Shown in pieces: positions 37,387-45,773 of a DNA stretch of 50,107 nucleotides. Origin of the DNA: Oscillatoria salina IIICB1 (GTDB taxonomy: Bacteria; Cyanobacteriota; Cyanobacteriia; Cyanobacteriales; SIO1D9). Positions within the stretch are counted from its first letter, which is position 1; each line of letters opens with the position of its first letter. Position numbers and translations under genes: made by a program. Under the pieces are notes generated by a model, which saw only the letters and a program-made list of their open reading frames with translations, made no database searches and was not told the origin of the DNA. Location: the NCBI RefSeq assembly GCF_020144665.1, contig NZ_JAAHBQ010000042.1, positions 1 to 50,107 on the forward strand. The letters run 5' to 3'.

Positions 37387-38612
37387 GATTCTCTTTTCAA
37401 GAAATAACCAATCAAATAAAGAGAACCACACAAAACTACTTGACTTTTGCCTTGAATTGCTGTATTTAAAGCAGCAAAAAGTTCCGGAAAAGTGCGACAT
37501 TCTGCTAAATTAGGACAGATTTCTTGAGCTAAATTTGCTAAATATTCTGGCTCGGCTGTACTGTGGTCGGGTACTGGAACAAGATATAATTTATCATCAG
37601 GACGTAATAATGCTCGAAAAATATCAGCATGATCTTTAGTAGCAAGAATCCCCATTACCCAAGTAACTTTTGTATCGAGGGTGTCTACATATTGACGCAA
37701 ACTTTCGGCTGCGGCTGGATTATGTGCGCCATCAATAAGTAGTTTTTGGTGGTTCCAAGTTAACCATTGCAGTCGCCCTAACCAACGAGTTTTTGCCATC
37801 CCATTTTCAATAGTTTGTAGCGGTATTTTCCAACCTTGTTCTTGCAAATGTTGTAAACAGCAAATTGCTAAAGCTGAGTTGATTAATTGTACTTCTCCTA
37901 ATAAGGGTAAAGGATATTTTATATTTTGATATTCTGCCCAATTATCTGATAGCTTCTGTGCGGGTTCTACCCAAACTGCGGGACAATTTAATTCTTGAAT
38001 TCGCTTCGCAACTACTTCTTTAGCTTCCCTTGGTAAGTTACCAATAATTGCGGGATAACTGGGCTTAAGAATACCAGCTTTTTCTCTCGCAATATCGGCG
38101 ACAGTAGGACCAAGACGTTGCCAATGTTCTAAACTAATTGAAGTAATAATTGTGACTAAAGGATCGTGACAAACATTAGTTGCATCTAATCTTCCTCCTA
38201 AGCCTACTTCGATTACGGCTATATCTACTTTTTGTTGAGCAAAGTATAACCAAGCCGCAGCAGTGATAACTTCAAATTGTGTGGGAGATTCTTTTTGTAG
38301 ATTGATCGCTGCTTGAATTTGTTGAAGAATTTTTTCTAATTCTGTGGTCGAAATTGGCTGTTCGTTTAAGCAAATTCTTTCTGTCCAATCTACTAAATGA
38401 GGTGAAGTATAACGTCCGACTTTGTAGCCAGCTTCAGTTAATACTGATGAAAGATAAGCACAAACCGAACCTTTACCGTTAGTACCTGCAACATGAATAA
38501 TTGGTACTTGCTGGTGAGGATTGCCTAAATCAGCTAAAAGTTGTTCAATACGAGCGAGTCCGAGATGAACACCAAAGCGTTGAAATGGTTGGAGTAGTGA
38601 GTCAATAGTCAC
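37371..38612 (-). CDS. folC: bifunctional dihydrofolate/folylpolyglutamate synthase
   Basis: Adds glutamate to dihydropteroate and to folates. 413 residues from GTG 38612. RFGVHLGLARIEQLL, the P-loop HVAGTNGKGSVCAYL, YTSPHLVDWTERI, EVGLGGRLDATNV, EHWQRLGPTVADIAREKAGI and LIDGAHNPAAAESLR are diagnostic. The last residues (ESEIRD) and the TAG stop fall in CCCTAAT-type repeat sequence, so the original end may be slightly altered. Linked by metabolism to trmFO and thyX. Confidence 0.95.
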   Translation of the reverse strand: MTIDSLLQPFQRFGVHLGLARIEQLLADLGNPHQQVPIIHVAGTNGKGSVCAYLSSVLTEAGYKVGRYTSPHLVDWTERICLNEQPISTTELEKILQQIQAAINLQKESPTQFEVITAAAWLYFAQQKVDIAVIEVGLGGRLDATNVCHDPLVTIITSISLEHWQRLGPTVADIAREKAGILKPSYPAIIGNLPREAKEVVAKRIQELNCPAVWVEPAQKLSDNWAEYQNIKYPLPLLGEVQLINSALAICCLQHLQEQGWKIPLQTIENGMAKTRWLGRLQWLTWNHQKLLIDGAHNPAAAESLRQYVDTLDTKVTWVMGILATKDHADIFRALLRPDDKLYLVPVPDHSTAEPEYLANLAQEICPNLAECRTFPELFAALNTAIQGKSQVVLCGSLYLIGYFLKRESEIRD

Positions 38613-38767
38613 GAGTTACTAAAGAGAATTTTTGCAGAAAATTGAATTTTCTTAATAAATTGTACTGGCGATCGCGTCTCGGCTGTGAAAGAGGTTAAGT
38701 TACAATATCTCAGGGTGGTTTGACCTTAGACTAGAGATAGATTTTTATTTTAAGTGGAAATACGCAG

Positions 38768-39457
38768 ATGTCACCAAAAGACGCAACAATAAGCTCGCAG
38801 AGTTTTGAAGAGCAAGCTCAAACTCGTTTACTTCTGTATTTATGGGATTTAGGTGGAATTGAGCAAGAAGTGAAAAAAGGCGATTTAAACAAAAAACTGA
38901 TTCGAGGTAAAGAAAAATCGGCAAAATATAGCAGTATTTACGATCGCTTGGAGGAAGCTGGTGCGATCGCGCTTAAGAAAAAAGGTAGCTCGTTTACCGT
39001 TTCGCTGACAAACACGGGTTTACAAATGCTTGCTGAGGGTTTGCAAGCACCTGAGTTTCAGTTTGGGGGAAATCAAGTGGGTAGTGCAGTTGCAAATGGG
39101 CTACTCAAGTGGATTCGCTCTGTGGGTGATGGAATTAGTGTTTCTGAAGAAAAATCACCTGAAGCGGCTCAGATTGAGTCTTACGACGAATTTAAGCAGC
39201 TTACACTGGATGTTTACGATCGCCTGAATCAGGATTACAACCTAGAAAATCTCGTCCCCATCTATCGAATCAGAAGAGAAATTGGCGATCGTATAACTCG
39301 CTCTAACTTTAATGAATGGCTCCGTCAAATGCAAGCTCAAGGAATCTTTTTGCTTCAGGGTGGAGAAATGCTCGATATTACTCCTGACAAAGCTGAAGAT
39401 TCAATTAAAACTTCTTTAGGAGAATTGCGCTACTACGCTACGCACTTAAATAACTAA
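38768..39457 (+). CDS. winged-helix protein, first gene of an AAA+/nuclease operon
   Basis: 229 residues, unrecognised by name. Two winged-helix-like regions can be seen. The first is at ~18-90 (TRLLLYLWDLGGIEQEV, SSIYDRLEEAGAIALKKKGSSFTVSLTNTGLQML). The second is at ~145-215 (LTLDVYDRLNQDYNLENLVPIYRIRREIG, SNFNEWLRQMQAQGIFLLQGGEMLDIT). This suggests DNA binding or a regulatory subunit. It is followed by an AAA+ gene after 46 bp and then a nuclease gene overlapping the ATPase, so the three form one operon. No strong Shine-Dalgarno is visible before the ATG. Confidence 0.7.
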   Translation: MSPKDATISSQSFEEQAQTRLLLYLWDLGGIEQEVKKGDLNKKLIRGKEKSAKYSSIYDRLEEAGAIALKKKGSSFTVSLTNTGLQMLAEGLQAPEFQFGGNQVGSAVANGLLKWIRSVGDGISVSEEKSPEAAQIESYDEFKQLTLDVYDRLNQDYNLENLVPIYRIRREIGDRITRSNFNEWLRQMQAQGIFLLQGGEMLDITPDKAEDSIKTSLGELRYYATHLNN

Positions 39458-39503
39458 ATTTCCTCAATCATTTACTAAATACATCTACCTGAAAAAAATT
39501 CCT

Positions 39504-41363
39504 ATGACTACATCTCCAATTGACGACATTCAAGCTGCTATAAAAAAAGAAAATCCCTTTGCTAGTTTAGCTATTGTTAGAGAGCAAGATATTTGGGATG
39601 GAAATTTTCCCGATCTTGAAAGTTTTAATGCTCATGCTTCCAATGCTGTTTTTGAAGCAATTAATAGGGTTCGCAAGGCAACCTCTGGACATAATAAAAT
39701 AACTTCAATGGTAATTACTGCCCAAAAAGGAGTCGGCAAAAGTCATATTATTAGTCGCATTCGTCGCCGTTGCAAATTAGATGGAACTGCTTTATTTATC
39801 TATGCAGGTGTAGAAACATACTCTTTACACTTTATTAATCGTGAATTTCAACAGACTTTGGCTGAAAGTTTAGATCGAATTGGCAGTCAAAATGTCACAC
39901 AATGGCAAGAATTAGCTACTTTTATGGTTAATAAAGTTTTGAAAACAAGTAACTCAGAAGCTAAGACTAATTCGGCTCAAAAGTTAGTAGCAACTCTGAA
40001 CGATTCTACTCAAACAACTGAAAAAATTTATCGGTGGGTTGGCATAATGACAAGCAAATTCAGTAGACTGACAAGAAGCAAGCGTATTGATGTGGATCTG
40101 GTTCGGGCTATTTTTTGGACACTTTCTGAAGAACAAACTCCTTATGCCCTCAAGTGGTTATCAGGTAATGATTTATCACCCAAAAAAGCAGAAGAATTAG
40201 AATTACCAAAATCTAGCATCTTAGGTCGCGATTCCGAATCAAAAGCTTTTGAAAATATTAGCCAAATATTAAGTTTAGTTAGCGATTATCAAGCTGTTAC
40301 TATTTGCTTTGACGAACTGGATACAGTGGATATTAGACGTAGTAAGGTAGGTTTAACCAGAACCCATGTTGTTGCTCAATTAATCAAATCTTTGGTTGAT
40401 AGTATTAATTTATCTAGTGAGAGCAATGGTATAGTCATTTTAACAGTAATGATGCCCGATACTTGGAAGTGGAAAATCAAACAAATGCCAGGGGGAGTAG
40501 CAGATCGAGTTTCAGCCGCCAATGAGTCAATTCAGTTACAATTTATCGATGATGATTCGATAGTTGAGTTAGTCAAATTATGGTTGCAACCTTTTTATCA
40601 GCAAAGAAATTTAAACCCACCAACTGAAGTTTATCCGTTTGAAGAAAATCAACTTAGAAAACTAGGTAGTGAAAGCTCGGTGAGACGAGTTTTACAATGG
40701 TGTAGAGAACGTTGGTATGACGATAATGTTACATCTCCTCCGGTAGAAAATGCTTATAATAAAGAACTTGAATTACTCAAAAAAACTCGGACAATTTGGA
40801 TAGAAGAAGAAGACAAGATTGCTAACGCTCTTTGTTTAGGTTTTCACACTTTATCTGGAAAAACTGTTAACGAGTTTCAAATCGAGCGCTTAGAAAAGAA
40901 GGTTGAACCAAACAAAGATAATAAAAAATATATCAAGTTTAAAGTCATTGGTAAACATAAGGGAAAAACTATCAAACTAGGAATATTAGTATTACAAAAG
41001 ACGAACTCCAATTCAGTTATGGCTGGTTTAAGCCGTTTAGTTGCATATAAAAAGTTCGATTTAAATCGTGGTTGTTTTGTTCGTTCGAGAACTGTTAGCG
41101 AGACTGCTAGTAAAGCTCAGGAAAACTTGACAAAACTTTTATCTCCTCAATACGGTGGTATATATGCTGATTTTAAACCAGAAGATATCGAACCTCTTTT
41201 AGCGGTTTGGTTGGTGTATAAAGGCCGGGATGATTACGATCTAAAAGACAAAGATATTATTGATTTTGTCGATCGAAAAAAACTGGCAATCGATAATATT
41301 TTGATTCACAAAATATTAAGTGAGCCAACTGGAAAAATACCGGAGGGTTTGAGTGATGATTGA
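39504..41363 (+). CDS. AAA+ ATPase (ORC/Cdc6-like) with C-terminal extension
   Basis: 619 residues. Walker A is AQKGVGKSH (residues 73-81), Walker B is VTICFDELD (265-273), a sensor-1-like strand is IVILTVMMPDT near 310-320, and an arginine-finger candidate lies in GGVADRVS near 335. This layout fits the ORC/Cdc6-STAND area of AAA+ proteins. After a helical domain (SSVRRVLQWCRERWYDD) there is a ~190-residue C-terminal domain (YIKFKVIGKHKGKTIKLGILVLQKT, VMAGLSRLVAYKKFDL, FKPEDIEPLLAVWLVYKG) that I cannot assign; its beta-rich start vaguely recalls nuclease folds without catalytic residues. The stop overlaps the start of the next gene. Confidence 0.8.
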   Translation: MTTSPIDDIQAAIKKENPFASLAIVREQDIWDGNFPDLESFNAHASNAVFEAINRVRKATSGHNKITSMVITAQKGVGKSHIISRIRRRCKLDGTALFIYAGVETYSLHFINREFQQTLAESLDRIGSQNVTQWQELATFMVNKVLKTSNSEAKTNSAQKLVATLNDSTQTTEKIYRWVGIMTSKFSRLTRSKRIDVDLVRAIFWTLSEEQTPYALKWLSGNDLSPKKAEELELPKSSILGRDSESKAFENISQILSLVSDYQAVTICFDELDTVDIRRSKVGLTRTHVVAQLIKSLVDSINLSSESNGIVILTVMMPDTWKWKIKQMPGGVADRVSAANESIQLQFIDDDSIVELVKLWLQPFYQQRNLNPPTEVYPFEENQLRKLGSESSVRRVLQWCRERWYDDNVTSPPVENAYNKELELLKKTRTIWIEEEDKIANALCLGFHTLSGKTVNEFQIERLEKKVEPNKDNKKYIKFKVIGKHKGKTIKLGILVLQKTNSNSVMAGLSRLVAYKKFDLNRGCFVRSRTVSETASKAQENLTKLLSPQYGGIYADFKPEDIEPLLAVWLVYKGRDDYDLKDKDIIDFVDRKKLAIDNILIHKILSEPTGKIPEGLSDD

Positions 41364-42801
41364 TACAGCTTTATGTTTACCAGCACCAGATATTGAAGCT
41401 TTACTTCAAGGGCGAATTGTTGTTGCTCTATTCAAACAATATATAGATCCTGGTGAATTTGTTCTCTATCCCTCAGCAGTATCGCCTAGTTTATTACCTA
41501 TTGAGCAATATTATCGCTCAAATTTTCTGCCAATAGCTCAAAATGCTCTTGTTCAACTCAACTCTGAAACACCACAAGTTAAGGCTTGGGCTAGTTGTGA
41601 ATTTTGCCAAATTTTAGATGGTAGCGAATCTTGTGAAGCTTTATCGCGATTAACAATTTGGCAACCAGAAACTTTTCAAAAAATATTTGCCCAACAACCC
41701 TATATTTTTCTAGCTTATTTGCGTGTCTATAAGTTTGCTCAAGCAATAGAAGTATCGGCTATTGTAGATCCAGAAAATTTGTTTGTTGCATTATTGTCGC
41801 CCTTGTCAATTGAAGGTACGCAACCTGTTTTGAGCAAGACAATGTTTCAAAAGCGCTGTCAGCAATTACAAGCGCAACAGCCACCTTTTCATCCGGAATT
41901 GGAAGAATTGCAAAGTGCGATCGCGCAATTCAATGATTCATCAGCACCACTGCTAGCTAACAGAATCAGTCACTTTTTAGGTTGGAAAAGTGAAACACCT
42001 AATAAATTAGTCGATCCCCAAAAAGCATGGATTAAAAATATTGTTATCTTTGGTAATCGTAGTGATGAAAAAGATGCCAATAAAAGTAACTATCAAGCTG
42101 GTACAGACTTTGAACGAGTAGTTCATAAAAGTCTCGAATTTCTCGGTTTTGGTGTCGATCCTAATGCTAAGGGTGGTGCTGGTGGTATGGATTTATATTG
42201 CACTACACCATATTCTTTGGTGGGAGAGTGCAAAGCGGGTAAAAATATTCCTGATTCTACGGCTGAACAGTTATATAGAATTGGGATAAGACATCTGGGA
42301 AAAGAAGATTATGAAAGTGCTGTTAAGTTAATTATTGGTCCCGGTAAACCAACGAAATTTTTACAAGAATCTGCTCAAAAATCTACTATCAGTATCATTA
42401 AGCCTATGACTTTGCAAAAGTTAGTTGAATTAGAAGCCAAATTTCCAGGTTCAGTTAACTTGATTGAATTAAAGCCGTATTTAGAAGCTGGACAAATTGA
42501 TGCCAGAATTGATGAGTATATTGAGAAAGTTTTAACAGAAATTAAGCTGCGATCGCACGTAGTTCAGGTTGTCAAAAACTACTTGGAAAAAACAGGTCTA
42601 GATAATGCTGAAGTCGGTTCACTACATGGCACGTATATTGGTTCAAATCATTCTCCATCGTTAACACCAAAAGAATTACACGAAATTTTAATTGAGCTTT
42701 CTTCGCCTTTAGCTGGCTACTTGGGTCGCAAAAAAGTCAACAACGAATCTCGCTTCTATTTTCTCCGCGACTTGCACATAGATTCACTTTTGACTCAATA
42801 A
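41356..42801 (+). CDS. DUF1802 domain fused to a PD-(D/E)XK (Mrr-like) nuclease domain
   Basis: 481 residues from ATG 41356 (GTG 41353 is possible; GGAGG lies at 41342-41346). Residues ~4-135 match what I know as DUF1802 (TALCLPAPDIEALLQGRIVVAL, LPIEQYYRSNFLPIAQ). Residues ~247-350 form a restriction-endonuclease-like core: AGTDFERVVHKSLEFLGFGV (Glu), GGAGGMDLYC (Asp279), and LVGECKAGKN (Glu291, Lys293), the D...ExK set in proper order. A helical C-terminus follows. The reading frame overlaps the ATPase gene by 8 bp, implying translational coupling. DNA cleavage is inferred from the motif; the role of DUF1802 is unknown. Confidence 0.78.
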   Translation: MIDTALCLPAPDIEALLQGRIVVALFKQYIDPGEFVLYPSAVSPSLLPIEQYYRSNFLPIAQNALVQLNSETPQVKAWASCEFCQILDGSESCEALSRLTIWQPETFQKIFAQQPYIFLAYLRVYKFAQAIEVSAIVDPENLFVALLSPLSIEGTQPVLSKTMFQKRCQQLQAQQPPFHPELEELQSAIAQFNDSSAPLLANRISHFLGWKSETPNKLVDPQKAWIKNIVIFGNRSDEKDANKSNYQAGTDFERVVHKSLEFLGFGVDPNAKGGAGGMDLYCTTPYSLVGECKAGKNIPDSTAEQLYRIGIRHLGKEDYESAVKLIIGPGKPTKFLQESAQKSTISIIKPMTLQKLVELEAKFPGSVNLIELKPYLEAGQIDARIDEYIEKVLTEIKLRSHVVQVVKNYLEKTGLDNAEVGSLHGTYIGSNHSPSLTPKELHEILIELSSPLAGYLGRKKVNNESRFYFLRDLHIDSLLTQ

Positions 42802-43144
42802 TTTAATTAAACTTAATCTTTTCCTAACCAGAGCGATCGCATTTTCTCGTATAATATTCAATCCGTTTGAAAAACGAGATGGTGTTTTTACCCATTTTTT
42901 CACGACAATAAGTATCGATGTAGACCAAAAGTTATAATTTCTTGATTTTTGCCAGAAATAGTTGCCACTTAACTAGAAAAACTGTCAAAATAGATACAGA
43001 AATAAATTTGATAAGTTTGTAATGCAGGCTACGAGCGCCTTTTGCTCTCTCCTTGCCTCTGACGGAGAGAGCAATCGCATCTCAACTGGACTATTTCCCA
43101 GTAACGCCGCTAATCCAATCAAAATCCCTTCGGAGGTAAAGTAG
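42802..43144. other. intergenic region with leader hairpin upstream of DUF4278 gene
   Basis: 343 bp, AT-rich. A perfect 11-bp stem (43042-43052 TTGCTCTCTCC with 43064-43074 GGAGAGAGCAA) lies about 70 bp before the ATG of the next gene and could be a leader element or terminator of the nuclease operon. The DUF4278 gene has a strong CGGAGG ribosome site at the right end. No other gene is seen. Confidence 0.6.
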
Positions 43145-43327
43145 ATGAAACTTCATTTTCGCGGTAACAATTACGAAACTCAGCCAGTATCTTTAGAAGT
43201 AACTGAAGGCGCAGTTGGCGGTACTTATCGGGGTTCTGCTTGGAAAGTTCACCGTTTTCGTTTGAATCGCCGTCATCAACCTAGCCAAGAATTCATCTAT
43301 CGCGGTGTTACTTACAAACGTGGTTAA
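43145..43327 (+). CDS. DUF4278 family small protein
   Basis: 60 residues, MKLHFRGNNYETQPVSLEV ... TYRGSAWKVHRF ... EFIYRGVTYKRG. The repeated [FY]RG..Y pattern is the mark of DUF4278, a cyanobacterial family of unknown function. CGGAGG precedes the ATG. Followed 133 bp later by a second, longer family member. Confidence 0.8.
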   Translation: MKLHFRGNNYETQPVSLEVTEGAVGGTYRGSAWKVHRFRLNRRHQPSQEFIYRGVTYKRG

Positions 43328-43460
43328 GTTTTTCCACTTTTGACAAAGTTGAATAATAGTAAGATATTTTTACGAATCTTGCTGTTATTCCTTAACCAAT
43401 TAATGACTGTTCCCTATTTATTAATTTTCTTTTTCAAACAACAATAGGAGAGTAAAAATA

Positions 43461-43874
43461 ATGAGATTTTCTTACCGTGGTGTTGGCTACGATCGCCAAA
43501 GTTTAAATCTGGAAGTTATTGAAGGCGAAGTAGCAGGTAAGTACCGAGGACAAGAAATTAGATACAAATATCCCAGACATATTCCTGAACTTCAGCCTAA
43601 AATCTACTTGCAATATCGTGGCGTTGCTTATAGCAAGCGTCCTGTAGTTAAATGTCAATCTTCACAGCTAGCTCAATCTAATTCTACTACTAATCCTTGT
43701 GCGTTTCTTAACAGTCAAGTAAATAGCGGCATTTCCTCCGAATCTGCACAAATTCACTTAAATAACATTCGTCGCAGTTTAGAACGCCGTATGGAAGCAG
43801 CTAAAGCTAGTGGAAATGAAGATTTAGTTCGTTTACTCGAACAAGAATCAAGGCAGTTATCGATTAATGTCTAA
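43461..43874 (+). CDS. DUF4278 family protein with C-terminal helical extension
   Basis: 137 residues. MRFSYRGVGYDRQSLNLEV, GKYRGQEIRYKYP and YLQYRGVAYSKRP give the DUF4278 repeats in the first ~65 residues; a linker follows, then a charged helical segment (IHLNNIRRSLERRMEAAKASG). TAGGAGAG lies before the ATG. The two adjacent genes are probably a duplication. The terminator is likely the hairpin near 44056-44093. Confidence 0.78.
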   Translation: MRFSYRGVGYDRQSLNLEVIEGEVAGKYRGQEIRYKYPRHIPELQPKIYLQYRGVAYSKRPVVKCQSSQLAQSNSTTNPCAFLNSQVNSGISSESAQIHLNNIRRSLERRMEAAKASGNEDLVRLLEQESRQLSINV

Positions 43875-43979
43875 TTCTACGATCGCCTAACCCTAAAGTC
43901 AACTATTTTTTTCCTGATTTAACAAAAAAAGTAGTTAGGGATTAGAGGTGAGTCCTTCGAGATAATTTGAGGAGGAAAA

Positions 43980-44030
43980 ATGATGCTAAAGCCCAAGGTT
44001 TTTCAAGCTAGGGCTGATTTCGACTGTTAA
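43980..44030 (+). CDS. possible 16-residue peptide with strong ribosome site
   Basis: GAGGAGGAAAA is directly before ATGATGCTAAAG; the frame (MMLKPKVFQARADFDC) ends in TAA. The Shine-Dalgarno is the best in this neighbourhood, which is why I list it, but the peptide matches nothing I know and a leader peptide or chance are both possible. Confidence 0.3.
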   Translation: MMLKPKVFQARADFDC

Positions 44031-44055
44031 AATTTAGTGTCAGCAAAAGAAATTG

Positions 44056-44093
44056 AAAGTAGGGAATGGCGATCTTGCTATTTTCCCTACTTT
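44056..44093. terminator. bidirectional hairpin between convergent genes
   Basis: AAAGTAGGGAA (44056-44066) pairs perfectly with TTCCCTACTTT (44083-44093), 16-base loop. It lies between the DUF4278 gene and the convergent zinc-ribbon gene; T-rich sequence follows in the plus direction. Confidence 0.6.
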
Positions 44094-44108
44094 TGCTTAT
44101 TATTCAAC

Positions 44109-44321
44109 TCAATCATCGGGAAATTGCCAACAAGAAATACTTTCTACATTTTTGCTTCCACACTGACTACAAACAACCTCAAATGAGGAATCTACCCATT
44201 CGCTGTCACAGTCACGACAATGACAGAAAATATTTTTCCGGTTGGCTGTGTGAATTTTTTCCTGCCATTCCCGTAATCTGGCAGCGTCTTTTTTTAATTG
44301 CTCGTCTGACATTTTTGTCAA
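44109..44321 (-). CDS. small zinc-ribbon protein, unknown function
   Basis: 70 residues. An N-terminal helix (MSDEQLKKDAARLREWQEKIHTAN) is followed by a rubredoxin-like zinc ribbon: FCHCRDCDSEW and VVCSQCGSKNVESISCW, with four Cys in two CxxC knuckles. The frame is intact. It is convergent with the DUF4278 gene. Start could be Met4 (44312). I know no function. Confidence 0.65.
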   Translation of the reverse strand: MTKMSDEQLKKDAARLREWQEKIHTANRKNIFCHCRDCDSEWVDSSFEVVCSQCGSKNVESISCWQFPDD

Positions 44322-44509
44322 CTATTTCTTAACAAGATTTTACTAAAAAATAATTGATTTTCTTGTTTGGCATTATATCACATCAAACAATGAAAATAAA
44401 CATTCTGCTTATGCTCGTTAATCGCCTTTTTTTGGGGCAACAATAAAGGAATGCCGTTTTTCTTGATTAAATAATTTACCTAAATTCTAGCTTGGCATGA
44501 TTGAGATAA

Positions 44510-45580
44510 TCAATAGGGAGGTAACAGACGCCGCAACCCATGTAAAATTACGACAAATAAGAAAAAAAGATTGCGCAAGAAAATCGCATCAGGTAGCAAA
44601 GATAACGGTTTTTGTCTCCTCCCGCTAACCCTAACTTCAGCTAATTTCCTCCCCAAATTTTCCAGCCATTCCCTACTTTTAGGAAACTCCCATAAATCCC
44701 TAAGCCACTGCTGAGGAAAACCAACTTTTCCTACCGAAGCACCAATAATTCCACCTAAAATTGCGGCTGTAGAATCAGTATCGCCGCCGAGACGAATAAC
44801 TTCTTGAATAGCAGTTGCATAGTCTGTTTGATGTCGCAACCAAATTTGAATTACGACAGGGACTGTATGATAAACATAACCAGTAACTCCTTGATTAAGT
44901 CCTAAATCTAGAGCAAATAATTCTGCTGATTGCTGTTTGATTGCACTCTCACAAGCTAGTTCAATTAATTCGAGAAATTCAGGAGCTTCTGGTGGTAAAA
45001 TTTCTGTCATAAATTGAGAGTATGTTTCTGGAGATACCTTTGACTGATTGGTAGCAAAGCGTGCAGCGATCGCCACAGCTAACGCTCCCCATTCAGCTTT
45101 GGGATCTGTATGCGTAATTCTCGCCGAAACTTTTACCAACTCGCGCATTTTTTCCAAATTATCGCCATAACAAACACCGATGATTGCACTTCTCATCGCT
45201 GGTCCATTTCCCGCCGAAAATACACCACTACGATCTGGCGAAAAACCTAACCATAACTTCAAGATTGCTTTCAGGGTTGCCAGACCTAAATTAACAGGTA
45301 AACTTAACAACCAAAAGCGAAATTGCCAAGCAAGAGAGCGAGCAAATTTAGCTCGCTCTCCCCCCGAAACAATTAAAGCTTGAGCAACCATGCAAGTATG
45401 TTCTGTATCATCAGAAATCATTCCTTTACCAAAGCAAAAGCGATGTCGATCGATCCGAGAATAAATTTTTCGTTGTCTTTGCTTTGATAAACCTTCATAA
45501 GGAAGTCCTAAAGCATCTCCTACTGCCGTTCCCAGTAAACAACCAATAACAGAATCAACTTTTTGGGTAATTGATGACAT
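44510..45580 (-). CDS. ADP-ribosylglycohydrolase (DraG/ARH family) with C-terminal membrane anchor
   Basis: 356 residues. Metal-site motifs of the family are complete: GCLLGTAVGDALGLPYEG, GMISDDTEHT, GNGPAMRSAIIG, and GGDTDSTAAILGGIIGA. The enzyme should remove ADP-ribose from proteins or nucleic acids using two Mg2+. After the domain the tail FLRNLFFLFVVILHGLRRLLPPY looks like a single C-terminal hydrophobic helix, so the protein may be membrane-attached with the catalytic domain in the cytoplasm. The target is unknown. No ADP-ribosyltransferase is visible nearby. Confidence 0.88.
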   Translation of the reverse strand: MSSITQKVDSVIGCLLGTAVGDALGLPYEGLSKQRQRKIYSRIDRHRFCFGKGMISDDTEHTCMVAQALIVSGGERAKFARSLAWQFRFWLLSLPVNLGLATLKAILKLWLGFSPDRSGVFSAGNGPAMRSAIIGVCYGDNLEKMRELVKVSARITHTDPKAEWGALAVAIAARFATNQSKVSPETYSQFMTEILPPEAPEFLELIELACESAIKQQSAELFALDLGLNQGVTGYVYHTVPVVIQIWLRHQTDYATAIQEVIRLGGDTDSTAAILGGIIGASVGKVGFPQQWLRDLWEFPKSREWLENLGRKLAEVRVSGRRQKPLSLLPDAIFLRNLFFLFVVILHGLRRLLPPY

Positions 45581-45773
45581 CTTATTTGGTAATAAAATAT
45601 AGTTAATGATATTTATTATAAAAAAAAGACGTTTAACGATCGCTGCGAGATTTTTCGGTAGGGTAAGTTGGTAATGGCGATCGCTACGGTTAAGAGAGTT
45701 GGTTGCTTAACTACTACACTAGGATCGGTAGGTTTGCCGATCGGTGTGATTTTCGTTGGGAAAGGATCTGGAA

